Part shown: piece by piece, positions 48,182 to 56,157 of the stretch
Layout: each line of letters starts with the position of its first letter
Position numbering within the stretch: the first letter of the stretch is position 1
Position numbers and translations under genes: made by a program
Assembly: GCF_002803515.1 (NCBI RefSeq)
Contig: NZ_PHQX01000001.1
Span: 2,232,001-2,296,000 of the forward strand
Source: Stenotrophomonas lactitubi
GTDB lineage: Bacteria; Pseudomonadota; Gammaproteobacteria; Xanthomonadales; Xanthomonadaceae
DNA length: 64,000 nucleotides
Reading direction: 5' to 3'
The notes under the pieces: model-generated
Told to the model about the DNA's origin: nothing
The model's input: the letters and a program-made list of their open reading frames with translations, nothing else
The model's database searches: none

Positions 48182-49249
48182 TCAAGCGGCGCTGCGACCC
48201 AGCTGCGTGCCCGGCGAGGCGCGCAGCCCCCGCAGGCTGCCGGCCACAGCAGGCGTCAGCGGACGATCGCGGCGTTTGCTGCTGACGTGGCGACGATAGT
48301 TGGCGGGCGTCATGCCGACAATGCGCAGGAACAGCCGGCGGAATGCGCTCTGGTCGGCGTAACCCACACCCCAGGCAACTTCATCGATGCTGGCGCCCTG
48401 CTGCAGCAACGTCTGCGCCTTCGCCACGCGCAGCCGCTGGCAATACTCGATGGGCCGCAGCCCGGTCGCCTTCAGGAAACGACGCTGCAGGGTACGCGGC
48501 TCCAATCCCGAGATCTCACAGATCGCCCCCAGCGTGGCCCCACGTGCAGCCGTGGTATGCAACCAGCGCTGCGCCTTCAGCACGTCACGGTCGCCGTGGG
48601 CGAAGTTGGCACTGAATCGCTCCAGATCCTGCTGGATGCCGACCGGCACCACGATGCCCAACTGCTGTGCCACCGCGCTGGCCACGCCCTGGCCATGCAG
48701 CCGGTACAGCAGGCGCAAGCCAAGAAAGCGCCAGGCCTGGGCGCCGCCCACGGTAAGCAGATCGCCGTCATCGACGAGTGCTCGCTCACTGGGCGCCCAG
48801 CTGCCGACCTGCACCTGCAGCGCCGGATGGCGGTTGAGGTCAGGACCGGACACCGTACGCCCGGTCAGCAGACCGGCCCGCGCCAGCACACTCACCCCCT
48901 CACCTGCGGCGGCCAGCAGGCTGCCGCCGTCGTAGTGGGCCCGCAACCAATCCAGCAGGACGTCCTCGGCACGCACCGACGTGCTGGAACTGACCTGCCC
49001 CGGCAAGGCGATCACCGCAGGAATTGCCGCGTCCAGCATCTCGGCACCGGCGATGCGATGCACGCCGGTATTGCTGGCGGGCACGATCCAGCGGGTCACC
49101 AGCACCCGCTTGCAGGGCCGCCGCTGCTGCTGTGCCAGACGATTGGCGACGTGTGCCATTTCGGCAAGCACCGATGCAGCCGACGGGTCGCCTCCGGGGT
49201 ATTCAACCACCGCAACCTCGACGAATCCCTCGTTCCTGATTCCCTCCAC
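48182..49249 (-). CDS. GlxA-type AraC-family transcription regulator
   Basis: A 355-residue regulator. Residues about 10-190 are a DJ-1/PfpI-like domain (VEVAVVEYPGGDPS, AIPAVIALPGQ, LLAAAGEGVSVLARAGLLTG); the nucleophilic Cys usual at the elbow (S-x-C-x-G) is replaced by Ala, so it is a sensor, not an enzyme. Residues about 215-320 form two AraC helix-turn-helix motifs (GATLGAICEISGLEPRTLQR; ASIDEVAWGVGYADQSAFRR). It is 61 bases before the Lgt-TlpA fusion gene on the same strand and may control the dsbG operon. Confidence 0.88.
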   Translation of the reverse strand: MEGIRNEGFVEVAVVEYPGGDPSAASVLAEMAHVANRLAQQQRRPCKRVLVTRWIVPASNTGVHRIAGAEMLDAAIPAVIALPGQVSSSTSVRAEDVLLDWLRAHYDGGSLLAAAGEGVSVLARAGLLTGRTVSGPDLNRHPALQVQVGSWAPSERALVDDGDLLTVGGAQAWRFLGLRLLYRLHGQGVASAVAQQLGIVVPVGIQQDLERFSANFAHGDRDVLKAQRWLHTTAARGATLGAICEISGLEPRTLQRRFLKATGLRPIEYCQRLRVAKAQTLLQQGASIDEVAWGVGYADQSAFRRLFLRIVGMTPANYRRHVSSKRRDRPLTPAVAGSLRGLRASPGTQLGRSAA

Positions 49250-49374
49250 TCCCCACCTCCTCTTCCGGTTCAGGCCGTCGAGCGGCCGGTTCAGGCGCAG
49301 GGTAGGAACTGCTTTGCCTTGGGGGATATGAAGAAAGTTGCAAAGTGTGCTGAATAGGCGGCGCGGGCAAAGCC

Positions 49375-49406
49375 TTGACTCTTGACCAGAGTCCAGGGAT
49401 GACTAT
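49375..49406 (+). promoter_or_regulatory. MerR-type promoter for the metal regulator gene
   Basis: TTGACT (-35) and a -10-like TGACTA/ACTATG are separated by about 19 bases. Between them GACTCT-TGACC-AGAGTC is an inverted repeat, the arrangement recognised by MerR-family regulators. It is 27 bases before the MerR-type gene, so autoregulation is likely. Confidence 0.6.
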
Positions 49407-49432
49407 GCACGGCAGGTCCCAAGGAGTCCGCC

Positions 49433-49831
49433 GTGAACATTGGTCAGTTGGCACGTCAGGCCGGCGTTCCCATCGATACCGTCCGCTACTACGAACGTCA
49501 GCAGCTTCTGCCCACCGCAGCGCGCTCGGCAGGTGGCTACCGCATCTTCGGCGAGCAGGACCTGCGACGCCTGCGCTTCATCCGCCGGGCAAAGGCGTTG
49601 GGCTTCAGTCTCGATGAGATCGGTGAACTGCTTTCCCTCAGCGACCATCCTCCGCAGGACATGGGCAGCGTGCGTGACACCGCACGAATACGCCTGCAGG
49701 ACATCGAACTGCGGATGGCAGAGCTGCAGCGCATGCATGGCGCGCTCTCCCAGCTGGTCGATGCCTGCCCTGGACATGGCGCCCTCGACCAGTGCCCGAT
49801 CCTGGCAGCGCTGACCGGGGAAGACCGCTGA
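49433..49831 (+). CDS. CueR-like metal-responsive MerR regulator
   Basis: A 132-residue MerR-family protein, GTG start with AAGGAG six bases upstream. Helix-turn-helix and wing: IGQLARQAGVPIDTVRYYER, AGGYRIFGEQDLRRLRFI. Metal loop: Cys112 and Cys121 in ACPGHGALDQCPIL, and Ser79 at the position that is Ser in monovalent-metal (Cu/Ag/Au) sensors and Cys in zinc sensors. The loop is one residue longer than in E. coli CueR. No copper or zinc efflux gene is adjacent, so it is an orphan regulator here. Confidence 0.87.
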   Translation: MNIGQLARQAGVPIDTVRYYERQQLLPTAARSAGGYRIFGEQDLRRLRFIRRAKALGFSLDEIGELLSLSDHPPQDMGSVRDTARIRLQDIELRMAELQRMHGALSQLVDACPGHGALDQCPILAALTGEDR

Positions 49832-49927
49832 ACCCTTCGCTTCTGCATCGACACATGTGCTGCCCGCATGCAGAAAACGCAGCTGCGCCACCGCGCGCGC
49901 TACGTGAAGAAAAGTGCAACAAAGCGC

Positions 49928-49956
49928 TTGCCAACCCCCGGGGGCACAGCTATTAT
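49928..49956 (+). promoter_or_regulatory. Promoter of the first tRNA pair
   Basis: TTGCCA and TATTAT are separated by 17 bases, a strong sigma-70-type promoter ending 18 bases before the tRNA-Ala gene. The discriminator region is short, as for stable RNA genes. Confidence 0.75.
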
Positions 49957-49974
49957 TTCGCTCCTCAGCGACGT

Positions 49975-50050
49975 GGGGCCATAGCTCAGCTGGGAGAGCG
50001 CCTGCATGGCATGCAGGAGGTCAGCGGTTCGATCCCGCTTGGCTCCACCA
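49975..50050 (+). tRNA. tRNA-Ala(GGC), copy 1
   Basis: Full 76-base cloverleaf with encoded CCA. Acceptor GGGGCCA pairs with TGGCTCC, T-loop GGTTCGATC is present, and the anticodon arm is CCTGC-ATGGCAT-GCAGG, giving anticodon GGC. Confidence 0.97.
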
Positions 50051-50103
50051 TACTTTCGGCATTAGGCCGTCGAAAGGTCGCAAAGAACATTGATGAGATC
50101 TGC

Positions 50104-50179
50104 GTCCCCATCGTCTAGAGGCCTAGGACATCACCCTTTCACGGTGGCGACCGGGGTTCGAATCCCCGTGGGGACGCCA
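50104..50179 (+). tRNA. tRNA-Glu(TTC), copy 1
   Basis: Full 76-base cloverleaf with encoded CCA. Acceptor GTCCCCA/TGGGGAC, T-arm GGGGTTCGAATCCCC, anticodon loop CTTTCAC giving TTC. It follows tRNA-Ala by 53 bases. Confidence 0.97.
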
Positions 50180-50196
50180 CTCATCATGAACAACGA

Positions 50197-50226
50197 GGAC
50201 CCGGCCGATAACCGGGTCTTTTTTGT
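50197..50226 (+). terminator. Terminator after the first tRNA pair
   Basis: GACCCGG, loop CCGATA, CCGGGTC, followed by TTTTTTG. It separates the first tRNA pair from the second, which has its own promoter. Confidence 0.85.
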
Positions 50227-50316
50227 TCACCGCCCACCGGCATTCAGGTTGTGGCGTCGGAACGCTCCCTGCCCTTGTGGCAATGAACGGTTCGATGAAA
50301 AAGCTTCAAAAAAAGC

Positions 50317-50345
50317 TTCCACAAATGTGAACAGGCAGGTATGAT
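50317..50345 (+). promoter_or_regulatory. Promoter of the second and third tRNA pairs
   Basis: TTCCAC and TATGAT with a 17-base spacer, ending 17 bases before the second tRNA-Ala. No separate strong promoter was seen before the third pair. Confidence 0.7.
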
Positions 50346-50362
50346 AGGCGGCTCGGTAACAC

Positions 50363-50438
50363 GGGGCCATAGCTCAGCTGGGAGAGCGCCTGCATGGCAT
50401 GCAGGAGGTCAGCGGTTCGATCCCGCTTGGCTCCACCA
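50363..50438 (+). tRNA. tRNA-Ala(GGC), copy 2
   Basis: Identical in sequence to copy 1, 76 bases with CCA, anticodon GGC. Confidence 0.97.
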
Positions 50439-50487
50439 CTTTCGACATTAGGCCGTCGAGAGTTCTACAACTTGAAGTTTTTCGTGC

Positions 50488-50563
50488 GTCCCCATCGTCT
50501 AGAGGCCTAGGACATCACCCTTTCACGGTGGCGACCGGGGTTCGAATCCCCGTGGGGACGCCA
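50488..50563 (+). tRNA. tRNA-Glu(TTC), copy 2
   Basis: Identical to copy 1, 76 bases with CCA, anticodon TTC. The 49-base spacer to the preceding tRNA-Ala is almost the same as in the third pair. Confidence 0.97.
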
Positions 50564-50607
50564 GTTTCAAAAAGGACCCTGCTCCCAGCAGGAATCCGAA
50601 GTTTCAT

Positions 50608-50683
50608 GGGGCCATAGCTCAGCTGGGAGAGCGCCTGCATGGCATGCAGGAGGTCAGCGGTTCGATCCCGCTTGGCTCCACCA
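50608..50683 (+). tRNA. tRNA-Ala(GGC), copy 3
   Basis: Identical to copies 1 and 2, 76 bases with CCA, anticodon GGC. Confidence 0.97.
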
Positions 50684-50732
50684 CTTTCGGCATTAGGCCG
50701 TCGAAAGTTCTACAACTTGAAGTTTTTCGTGC

Positions 50733-50808
50733 GTCCCCATCGTCTAGAGGCCTAGGACATCACCCTTTCACGGTGGCGACCGGGGTTCGAATCCCCGTGG
50801 GGACGCCA
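50733..50808 (+). tRNA. tRNA-Glu(TTC), copy 3
   Basis: Identical to copies 1 and 2, 76 bases with CCA, anticodon TTC. A terminator follows within 10 bases. Confidence 0.97.
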
Positions 50809-50815
50809 ATCTTTG

Positions 50816-50842
50816 AAACCCCGGCTTCGGCCGGGGTTTTTC
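50816..50842 (+). terminator. Terminator after the tRNA cluster
   Basis: CCCCGGC, TTCG tetraloop, GCCGGGG and TTTTT make a very stable intrinsic terminator that ends the tRNA array. Confidence 0.93.
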
Positions 50843-50871
50843 TTTGCCTGCGATTCCGCGGTGACCGCACC

Positions 50872-51288
50872 TCAGAACCGGCGATACATGCCGATCGAGG
50901 CTGGCGCGGTCGGCGCAAAGCCAAACTGCGCATACAGCCGATGCGCTTCGCCATCGGCCAACAGACTCACGTACGCCGACGGCGGCAGGTTGCCCTGCAT
51001 CCAGTCGCTCAGACGCTGCATCACCGCCTTGCCCAGACCCTGACCCTGCAGACGAGGCAGCACGGCGATATCGCAGACCTGCAGATGGCAACCGCCATCG
51101 CCGATGATCCGGCCCATCGCTACCAGCTCGCTGCCCTGGTAGGCACAGACGCCGAAGACGGTGTTGGGCAATGCCCGCGTCGCCGCCTCATGCGTCTTTG
51201 CGCTGAGGCCGGCCAATGCGCGCAGCTGGCAGTAGTCCTCGACCGTCGGCACCGCCTCGCGGAACTGGATCGTCTGTGGATCATTCAT
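50872..51288 (-). CDS. GNAT family N-acetyltransferase
   Basis: A 138-residue GNAT protein. The acetyl-CoA site is LPRLQGQGLGKAVMQRLSDW (the R/Q-x-x-G-x-G/A motif), preceded by the VCDIAVLP strand; a C-terminal YAQFGFAPT segment completes the fold. Substrate unknown. The start at 51288 (MNDPQTIQFREAVPT) follows AGGAGA; the upstream in-frame extension is discarded. Divergent from the SRAP gene with 78 bases between. Confidence 0.9.
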   Translation of the reverse strand: MNDPQTIQFREAVPTVEDYCQLRALAGLSAKTHEAATRALPNTVFGVCAYQGSELVAMGRIIGDGGCHLQVCDIAVLPRLQGQGLGKAVMQRLSDWMQGNLPPSAYVSLLADGEAHRLYAQFGFAPTAPASIGMYRRF

Positions 51289-51366
51289 GCAACGTCTCCT
51301 GGAAGGTCGGGCTATCCTGCCGCATCCACGTCGCAGCCGCTGCGACCCATCTTCCGGCAGAGTCCC

Positions 51367-52323
51367 ATGTGCTATTCCGCCCTGATCCGCGCCGACTACG
51401 CCAAGCTGGTGCGCGAGTTCGGCGCCGTCCTCTCCCTGGAGGAATTCGCCGAACTCTATGCGCATGATCCCGGCAAGAAACGGCCGAAGACGCCAAAAGC
51501 CATGGACGACGGATTTGCAGGTGCGCGTACCGAACTAGGCCGCGACATCGTGGCGAAGATCCAGCAATGGCATGCACAGGAGCGGCAGCAGCTGCAGGCC
51601 GAACTGGAACGGCAGCTTGAACGTCGCGACATCGCCAATGCGACCCTGGCCACCCGACCCACGCAGAAGGCGCGCAATGACCTGCGCGTTGCCGGCAACC
51701 GCATCGACCGCGCGCAGGCACGGCTGGACGACCTGCATCGGGAACAGCTGCTGCCACGTGACAATCGTATTTTCCCCGGTACCTATGCACCGGTGATGGT
51801 CAGCGAGAATGGCCGGCGCGTGATCAAACCCATGCGCTATCAATGCCGGCTGCCGGACAAGCCTGCGCGCAGCGATGTGCTCTACCCGGGCACCTACAAT
51901 GCGCGACGGGACAGCCTGGAAGGCTATTGGCGCGGGGCCTTCGGACTGCGCCATGGCGTGGTGGTGGTACAGGCCTTCTACGAACACGTACCTCGCCACG
52001 CCATTGCCGGCCGCACCTTGCACAATGACGAGAAGGCACAGGACGCAGTGCTGGAATTCCGCCCCGACCCGCCGCGCGACCTGCTGCTGGCCTGCCTGTG
52101 GGCCGAATGGGACGGTCCGGAAGGACGCCTGCTGTCTTTCGCCACCATCACCGATGCACCATCAATCGATGTCGCCGCTGCCGGCCATGACCGGGGTGTA
52201 CTGCCGATCCGCGCCGAGCATCTGGACGCATGGCTCAACCCGGATCCGGACAACCTGGCTGCACAGTACGCCATCCTCGACGACCGCGAGGACATCCGTT
52301 ACGTCTACGAAGAAGCCGCTTGA
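51367..52323 (+). CDS. SRAP-family DNA-protein crosslink protein with coiled-coil insert
   Basis: A 318-residue member of the SOS-response-associated peptidase family (YedK/HMCES), which link covalently to abasic sites in single-stranded DNA. The catalytic Cys2 follows the initiator Met in MCYSALIR. The core returns with PMRYQCRLPDKPARS, VVVQAFYEH (active Glu), LLLACLWAEWDG, LLSFATITDAPS and GHDRGVLPI (active His). Usual members are 220-230 residues; here a charged helical insert of about 60 residues (about 65-130, WHAQERQQLQAELERQLERR) is added. The upstream in-frame extension through the tRNAs is not coding. Confidence 0.88.
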   Translation: MCYSALIRADYAKLVREFGAVLSLEEFAELYAHDPGKKRPKTPKAMDDGFAGARTELGRDIVAKIQQWHAQERQQLQAELERQLERRDIANATLATRPTQKARNDLRVAGNRIDRAQARLDDLHREQLLPRDNRIFPGTYAPVMVSENGRRVIKPMRYQCRLPDKPARSDVLYPGTYNARRDSLEGYWRGAFGLRHGVVVVQAFYEHVPRHAIAGRTLHNDEKAQDAVLEFRPDPPRDLLLACLWAEWDGPEGRLLSFATITDAPSIDVAAAGHDRGVLPIRAEHLDAWLNPDPDNLAAQYAILDDREDIRYVYEEAA

Positions 52324-52332
52324 GCGGCTGGG

Positions 52333-52713
52333 TCAGGCGTTGGCGCTGGAACGCCCAACGGCGCGAACCAAGGCCTTGGAGAGTTCCGCCGACAGGTAGG
52401 GCTTGATCAGCAGCACGCCGGATTGCATCGCGACCGGCAGTTGTTCAGCGGCCATGCCGGTGGCGAGCACGAACGGCACGCCGCGCGCAGCCAGCGCCGC
52501 AGCAACCGGTTCGCTGGTCTCGTTGTGGGCCAAGCGGTAATCCAGCAGGGCCACATCAGGGGCGGCCTCTTCCAGCAAGCGCAGCGCCTCGGCAACGGAC
52601 GCGGCCAGGCCGACGACCAGAGCGCCGGACTGCACCAGCTGCATCTGCAGCAGGGCTGCACTCATTTCATCGTTTTCGACTACCAGCACCCGCAGGTCCT
52701 GCAACGCTGACAT
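52333..52713 (-). CDS. Stand-alone response regulator receiver domain
   Basis: A 126-residue CheY-like protein with only a receiver domain. Acidic pocket Glu13/Asp15 (VVENDE), phospho-acceptor Asp58 in VALLDYRL, Thr85 in FVLATGM and Lys104 in LLIKPY. No output domain and no adjacent histidine kinase, so its partner is elsewhere. Convergent with the SRAP gene with a 9-base gap. Confidence 0.9.
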   Translation of the reverse strand: MSALQDLRVLVVENDEMSAALLQMQLVQSGALVVGLAASVAEALRLLEEAAPDVALLDYRLAHNETSEPVAAALAARGVPFVLATGMAAEQLPVAMQSGVLLIKPYLSAELSKALVRAVGRSSANA

Positions 52714-52853
52714 AGCGCTATCGCTCCTGTGCCTGTTAAGCCTTGCCAGTATAGCCAGCAGCCAGCTGATACCGACAATTCAACGCCATTTCGGCCCCGT
52801 TCGCCCGCACCTCTATGAACACCCGCCGAGCTCGGGTACACTAGCCCGCTGCT

Positions 52854-52939
52854 GCCGGTGTGGCGGAATGGTATACGCAGCTGACTCAAAATCAGCCGGG
52901 GGTGACCCCATGAAGGTTCGAGTCCTTTCACCGGCACCA
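52854..52939 (+). tRNA. tRNA-Leu(CAA)
   Basis: An 86-base class II tRNA with long variable arm and encoded CCA. Acceptor GCCGGTG/CACCGGC; anticodon arm GCTGA-CTCAAAA-TCAGC, anticodon CAA; T-loop GGTTCGAGTCC. A -10-like TACACT lies 11 bases upstream. Confidence 0.96.
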
Positions 52940-53020
52940 CGATCAAAGGCCAGGTCCACGACCTGGCCTTTGTCGTTTCCGGTCTTGCCCTGCCCGACCG
53001 ACGCCGCCGACACTCGAGCG

Positions 53021-53587
53021 ATGGCAACACACTCCAGTCCAATCCTTCCCTCAGCGCTCCAGGCCCACCTGCGCGAACTGGTCCCGCAGGACGCTGTCGC
53101 CTGGTCGAACTACCTGTCGCTGCCGGGCGTGATCGAGCACACCAGCTGGGGCGATGTCTCTGTAGAGGCTCTGCAGCGGCAGATCGTCGACCATGCGCGC
53201 AGCACGCGATGCCGCCGCTGGGCGATCCTCGACAGCGGCGACCAACTGCTCGGCACCGTCGGCCTCAACGACATCGACATCGAGCACCACCGCGCCGAAC
53301 TGGCCTACGACCTGTCCCCTGACCAGCAGGGACGCGGGCTGGCGACCGGTGCGGCGCGCGCGGTCATCGCCTGGGCGCATACCGCACTGGGTTGCGTGCG
53401 CATCCAGGCCACCGTACTCGACAGCAATCTGCGATCCATTGCCGTGCTCGAACGCGCAGGCATGCAACGCGAGGGATTGCTGCAGTCGTATCGCCATGTC
53501 CGTGGGCAACCGCGCGATTTCTGGATGTATGCGCACACTCACCCGCAGCTGCATGGCGGCCAGGGCGAAGGCCGCGCCGCCCCATAG
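53021..53587 (+). CDS. RimJ/RimL-type GNAT acetyltransferase
   Basis: A 188-residue acetyltransferase: VEHTSWG-like N-terminal region (GVIEHTSWGDVSVEALQRQI), strand RAELAYDLSP, acetyl-CoA motif DQQGRGLATGAARAVIAWAH, and the RimJ-type NLRSIAVLERAGMQREGLLQ followed by DFWMYAH. Family members acetylate ribosomal protein N-termini or small amines. ATG at 53021 starts after the tRNA; the in-frame extension through the tRNA is ignored. Substrate unknown. Confidence 0.9.
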   Translation: MATHSSPILPSALQAHLRELVPQDAVAWSNYLSLPGVIEHTSWGDVSVEALQRQIVDHARSTRCRRWAILDSGDQLLGTVGLNDIDIEHHRAELAYDLSPDQQGRGLATGAARAVIAWAHTALGCVRIQATVLDSNLRSIAVLERAGMQREGLLQSYRHVRGQPRDFWMYAHTHPQLHGGQGEGRAAP

Positions 53588-53606
53588 GCCGGCGCGGTCC
53601 TGCGCG

Positions 53607-55448
53607 CTACACCACCCGCAGCGCCGGCGCATGCACGCCATGTCCATGCCCTGCACCAGAGCCCGCGTGCACACGGAACCCTGCCACCGTCTGCAACAGC
53701 TGCGAGGACTGCTCCTCCATGCTGCGCGCGGCCGCTGAGGCCTCTTCCACCAGCGCCGCATTCTGCTGCGTGCCCTGGTCGATCAGATCCACTGCGTGGT
53801 TCATCTGCTGGATGTCGTCACTCTGCTGTTGCGCAGCGGCGCTGATCTCGGTCATCAGGTCACTGACCCGACGCACGTCGACCACGATCTCGTCCATGGT
53901 CCGCCCTGCGCTCTCGACCTGCGCCGTTCCGGCGCCGACGTTGGCAACCGACGCATCGATCAGCTGCTTGATTTCCTTCGCTGCACCCGCCGAGCGCTGC
54001 GAGAGCTCGCGGATTTCGGTGGCGACCACGGCGAAACCACGACCATGCTCACCGGCACGCGCCGCTTCCACGGCCGCGTTCAATGCCAGGATGTTGGTCT
54101 GGAACGCAATGCCATCGATCACGCCAATGATGTCGACGATGCGACGCGAAGAGGCGTTGATCACCGCCATCGTCGAGACCACTTCATGTACCACCTGGCC
54201 GCCGCGTGCGGCCACATCGGCGGCGCCGCCCGCCAGTTGGCTGGCCTGGCGTGCGTTGGTCGCAGTGCGCTGCACGGTCTCGGCCAGCCCCTTCATCGAC
54301 ACTGCGGTCTCTTCCAGCGACGCCGCCTGCTGCTCGGTGCGCTGGGACAGGTCGTTGTTGCCTTCGGCGATTTCGCTCGCACCCACCGCAATGGTGTCCG
54401 CGGCGAACTTGATCTGGCCGATGATTCCGGCCATTGCTTCGACCAGCGCGTTGACGCCGCCGCACAGTTCGGCGATCGGGCCGCTCTTGTCGGCCATGGC
54501 GATGCTCCGGGTCAGGTCGCCCTCCTTTGCCGACGCCACCACCTCGCGCGTCTGCGCCACGGCACGCTGCATGGCCTGGCTCTCATGCACCTGCGCGGTG
54601 ATGTCGGTGGCGTACTTGACGACCTTGAACGGCCGCCCGCCCGCGTCGAGGATCGGGTTGTACGACGCCTGGATCCACACTTCGCGGCCGCCTTTGCCCA
54701 GCCGCCGGTACTGGCCTGCGTCGTACTCGCCAGAGCCGAGCTTTTCCCAGAACCGGCGATACTCGACACTGGCCCGGTAGTCGGGCTCGACGAACAGCGA
54801 ATGATGCTGGCCGCGTACTTCTTCCAGCGTATAGCCGGTGGCGGCCAGGAAGTTGGCATTGGCCGTGAGGATGCGGCCATCCATGCTGAACTCGATGACT
54901 GCCTGCGATTTATCGATGGCGGCCAGCTGCCCCGCCGACTCGGCTGCCTGCTGCTTCTGCGCCGTGATGTCAGTCGCGAACTTGACAACCTTGTATGGTC
55001 GCCCGTGCTGGTCAAGCACCGGGTTGTAGGAGGCCTGGATCCAGATCTCACGCCCACCCTTGCCGAAGCGCCGGTACTGTCCTGCATCGAATTCACCGCG
55101 GCCGAGTCGCGCCCAGAAGTCGCGGTATCCGGTACTGCGCGCGTCCTCAGGATCGACGAACAGGGAGTGATGCCTGCCCTGGATCTCATCCAGGCGATAT
55201 CCCACTGCCTGCAGGAAGTTGTCATTGGCCTGCAGGATGGTGCCGTCGAGCGCGAACTCGATGACCGCCTGCACCCGATGCAGTGCAGCAACCTGGGCCT
55301 CAAGCTCGACGTGTCGCCGATGCTGTTCGGCCACCTCCGTGGCGCGGCGCTGCCTGCCCAACACCCCCTGCAGCGCGCGCAGGGGAGACCAACGGGTGAG
55401 CACTTCGGCCGGCGCCTGAGCACCTTCCATGGAGCCTGAAATAAGCAT
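53607..55448 (-). CDS. Soluble chemoreceptor with two PAS domains
   Basis: A 613-residue methyl-accepting chemotaxis protein without a membrane helix. Two near-identical PAS domains (about residues 56-170 and 178-290) each contain an AVIEFxxDGxIL opening, a DAGQYRR and a [11 protein letters not shown] segment, followed by DITAQ linkers. A short HAMP-like part, then the signalling domain (about 330-590) with the hairpin tip [20 protein letters not shown] and [20 protein letters not shown]. This is the Aer/BdlA-like layout: it may sense redox or haem/flavin state and report to CheA. PAS cofactors not identifiable. A C-terminal CheR-type pentapeptide is absent. Confidence 0.92.
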   Translation of the reverse strand: MLISGSMEGAQAPAEVLTRWSPLRALQGVLGRQRRATEVAEQHRRHVELEAQVAALHRVQAVIEFALDGTILQANDNFLQAVGYRLDEIQGRHHSLFVDPEDARSTGYRDFWARLGRGEFDAGQYRRFGKGGREIWIQASYNPVLDQHGRPYKVVKFATDITAQKQQAAESAGQLAAIDKSQAVIEFSMDGRILTANANFLAATGYTLEEVRGQHHSLFVEPDYRASVEYRRFWEKLGSGEYDAGQYRRLGKGGREVWIQASYNPILDAGGRPFKVVKYATDITAQVHESQAMQRAVAQTREVVASAKEGDLTRSIAMADKSGPIAELCGGVNALVEAMAGIIGQIKFAADTIAVGASEIAEGNNDLSQRTEQQAASLEETAVSMKGLAETVQRTATNARQASQLAGGAADVAARGGQVVHEVVSTMAVINASSRRIVDIIGVIDGIAFQTNILALNAAVEAARAGEHGRGFAVVATEIRELSQRSAGAAKEIKQLIDASVANVGAGTAQVESAGRTMDEIVVDVRRVSDLMTEISAAAQQQSDDIQQMNHAVDLIDQGTQQNAALVEEASAAARSMEEQSSQLLQTVAGFRVHAGSGAGHGHGVHAPALRVV

Positions 55449-55702
55449 CGTCTGATCCTCGGTGTCCGGGTAGCGGTTGCGACCCGCCGGGCGGGATGCC
55501 CGGCGGCAACTTCGATTGCCTGGGACTGCAGACGCCGGAAGGCGTCACTCGAGCGACTGGCAGAAACAGTACGGCAGCTGCGATCGTCATCAAACAGCGG
55601 CGGAGCACACGGCACGGGCCGCCCATCGGAGGCAGCCTCGGGTCCGGCAGCGGGAGCCAGCAGCGGGCTCCAGAGAAGGTATCGGCGCGGCGGCCAACAA
55701 CT
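55449..55702 (-). other. Noncoding stretch with perfect hairpin upstream of the chemoreceptor
   Basis: No gene is visible. CCGCCGGGC and GCCCGGCGG are perfect 9-base arms around GGGAT at 55484-55506, within 60 bases of the chemoreceptor start. This may be a repeated genomic hairpin or part of the mRNA leader; a single copy in this window does not decide it. Confidence 0.45.
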
Positions 55703-55996
55703 TTAGGGGGCCAGCCCCTGGTCGGCAGCGCGCCGCAGAACCCAGCGCAGCAGCATCGTTGCCAGCACCGCCGGCAGGTAGCCCAGACTGCCGCAGACGA
55801 CCAGCAGGGAAGGTCCCACCAGTGGCCCGCCACCACCCAGGAACCAGTTGCGGGTGGCGAGGATGTACAACGCGAACGGCACCAGCAGCAACGGTGCCAG
55901 CCGCAACAGCTGCCACCGCCATCTGCCCGGACCGATCCAGCCAGCCAGTGCACCAAGCACGGCACCTGCGGCTACGATGGGGGCGATTTCATCCAT
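55703..55996 (-). CDS. Small membrane protein, unknown
   Basis: A 97-residue protein with three hydrophobic segments (IAPIVAAGAVLGALAGWIG; LLRLAPLLLVPFALYILA; GPSLLVVCGSLGYLPAVLAT) and short charged ends. The start at 55996 (MDEIAPIV) is chosen over a longer frame because the upstream part is not protein-like. Function unknown. Confidence 0.65.
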   Translation of the reverse strand: MDEIAPIVAAGAVLGALAGWIGPGRWRWQLLRLAPLLLVPFALYILATRNWFLGGGGPLVGPSLLVVCGSLGYLPAVLATMLLRWVLRRAADQGLAP

Positions 55997-56157
55997 GACG
56001 CGCTTCCGGAAGTCTTCCAGCCACCATTCTGGACCAGCGCCGACGGAAAGGGGATGCGACAGGCACGCAGAAGGTTGCAATGACCATCGGGACATCCCTT
56101 GCCGGCGCGCTGCCGGCGAGCATGTGCCCACTGACTGGATTTTTCCTGGGAGGCAGC

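Noticed and set aside
50399..50617. Open frames running through tRNA genes
   Set aside because: They are generated by the tRNA sequences themselves and end or begin within structured RNA genes.
49975..50808. Regularly spaced repeats that could suggest a CRISPR array
   Set aside because: The repeat units are complete tRNA genes with CCA ends and the spacing unit is far longer than CRISPR repeats. No CRISPR array was found in the window.
53796..55439. 547-codon plus-strand open frame
   Set aside because: Antisense to the chemoreceptor gene; no family resemblance.
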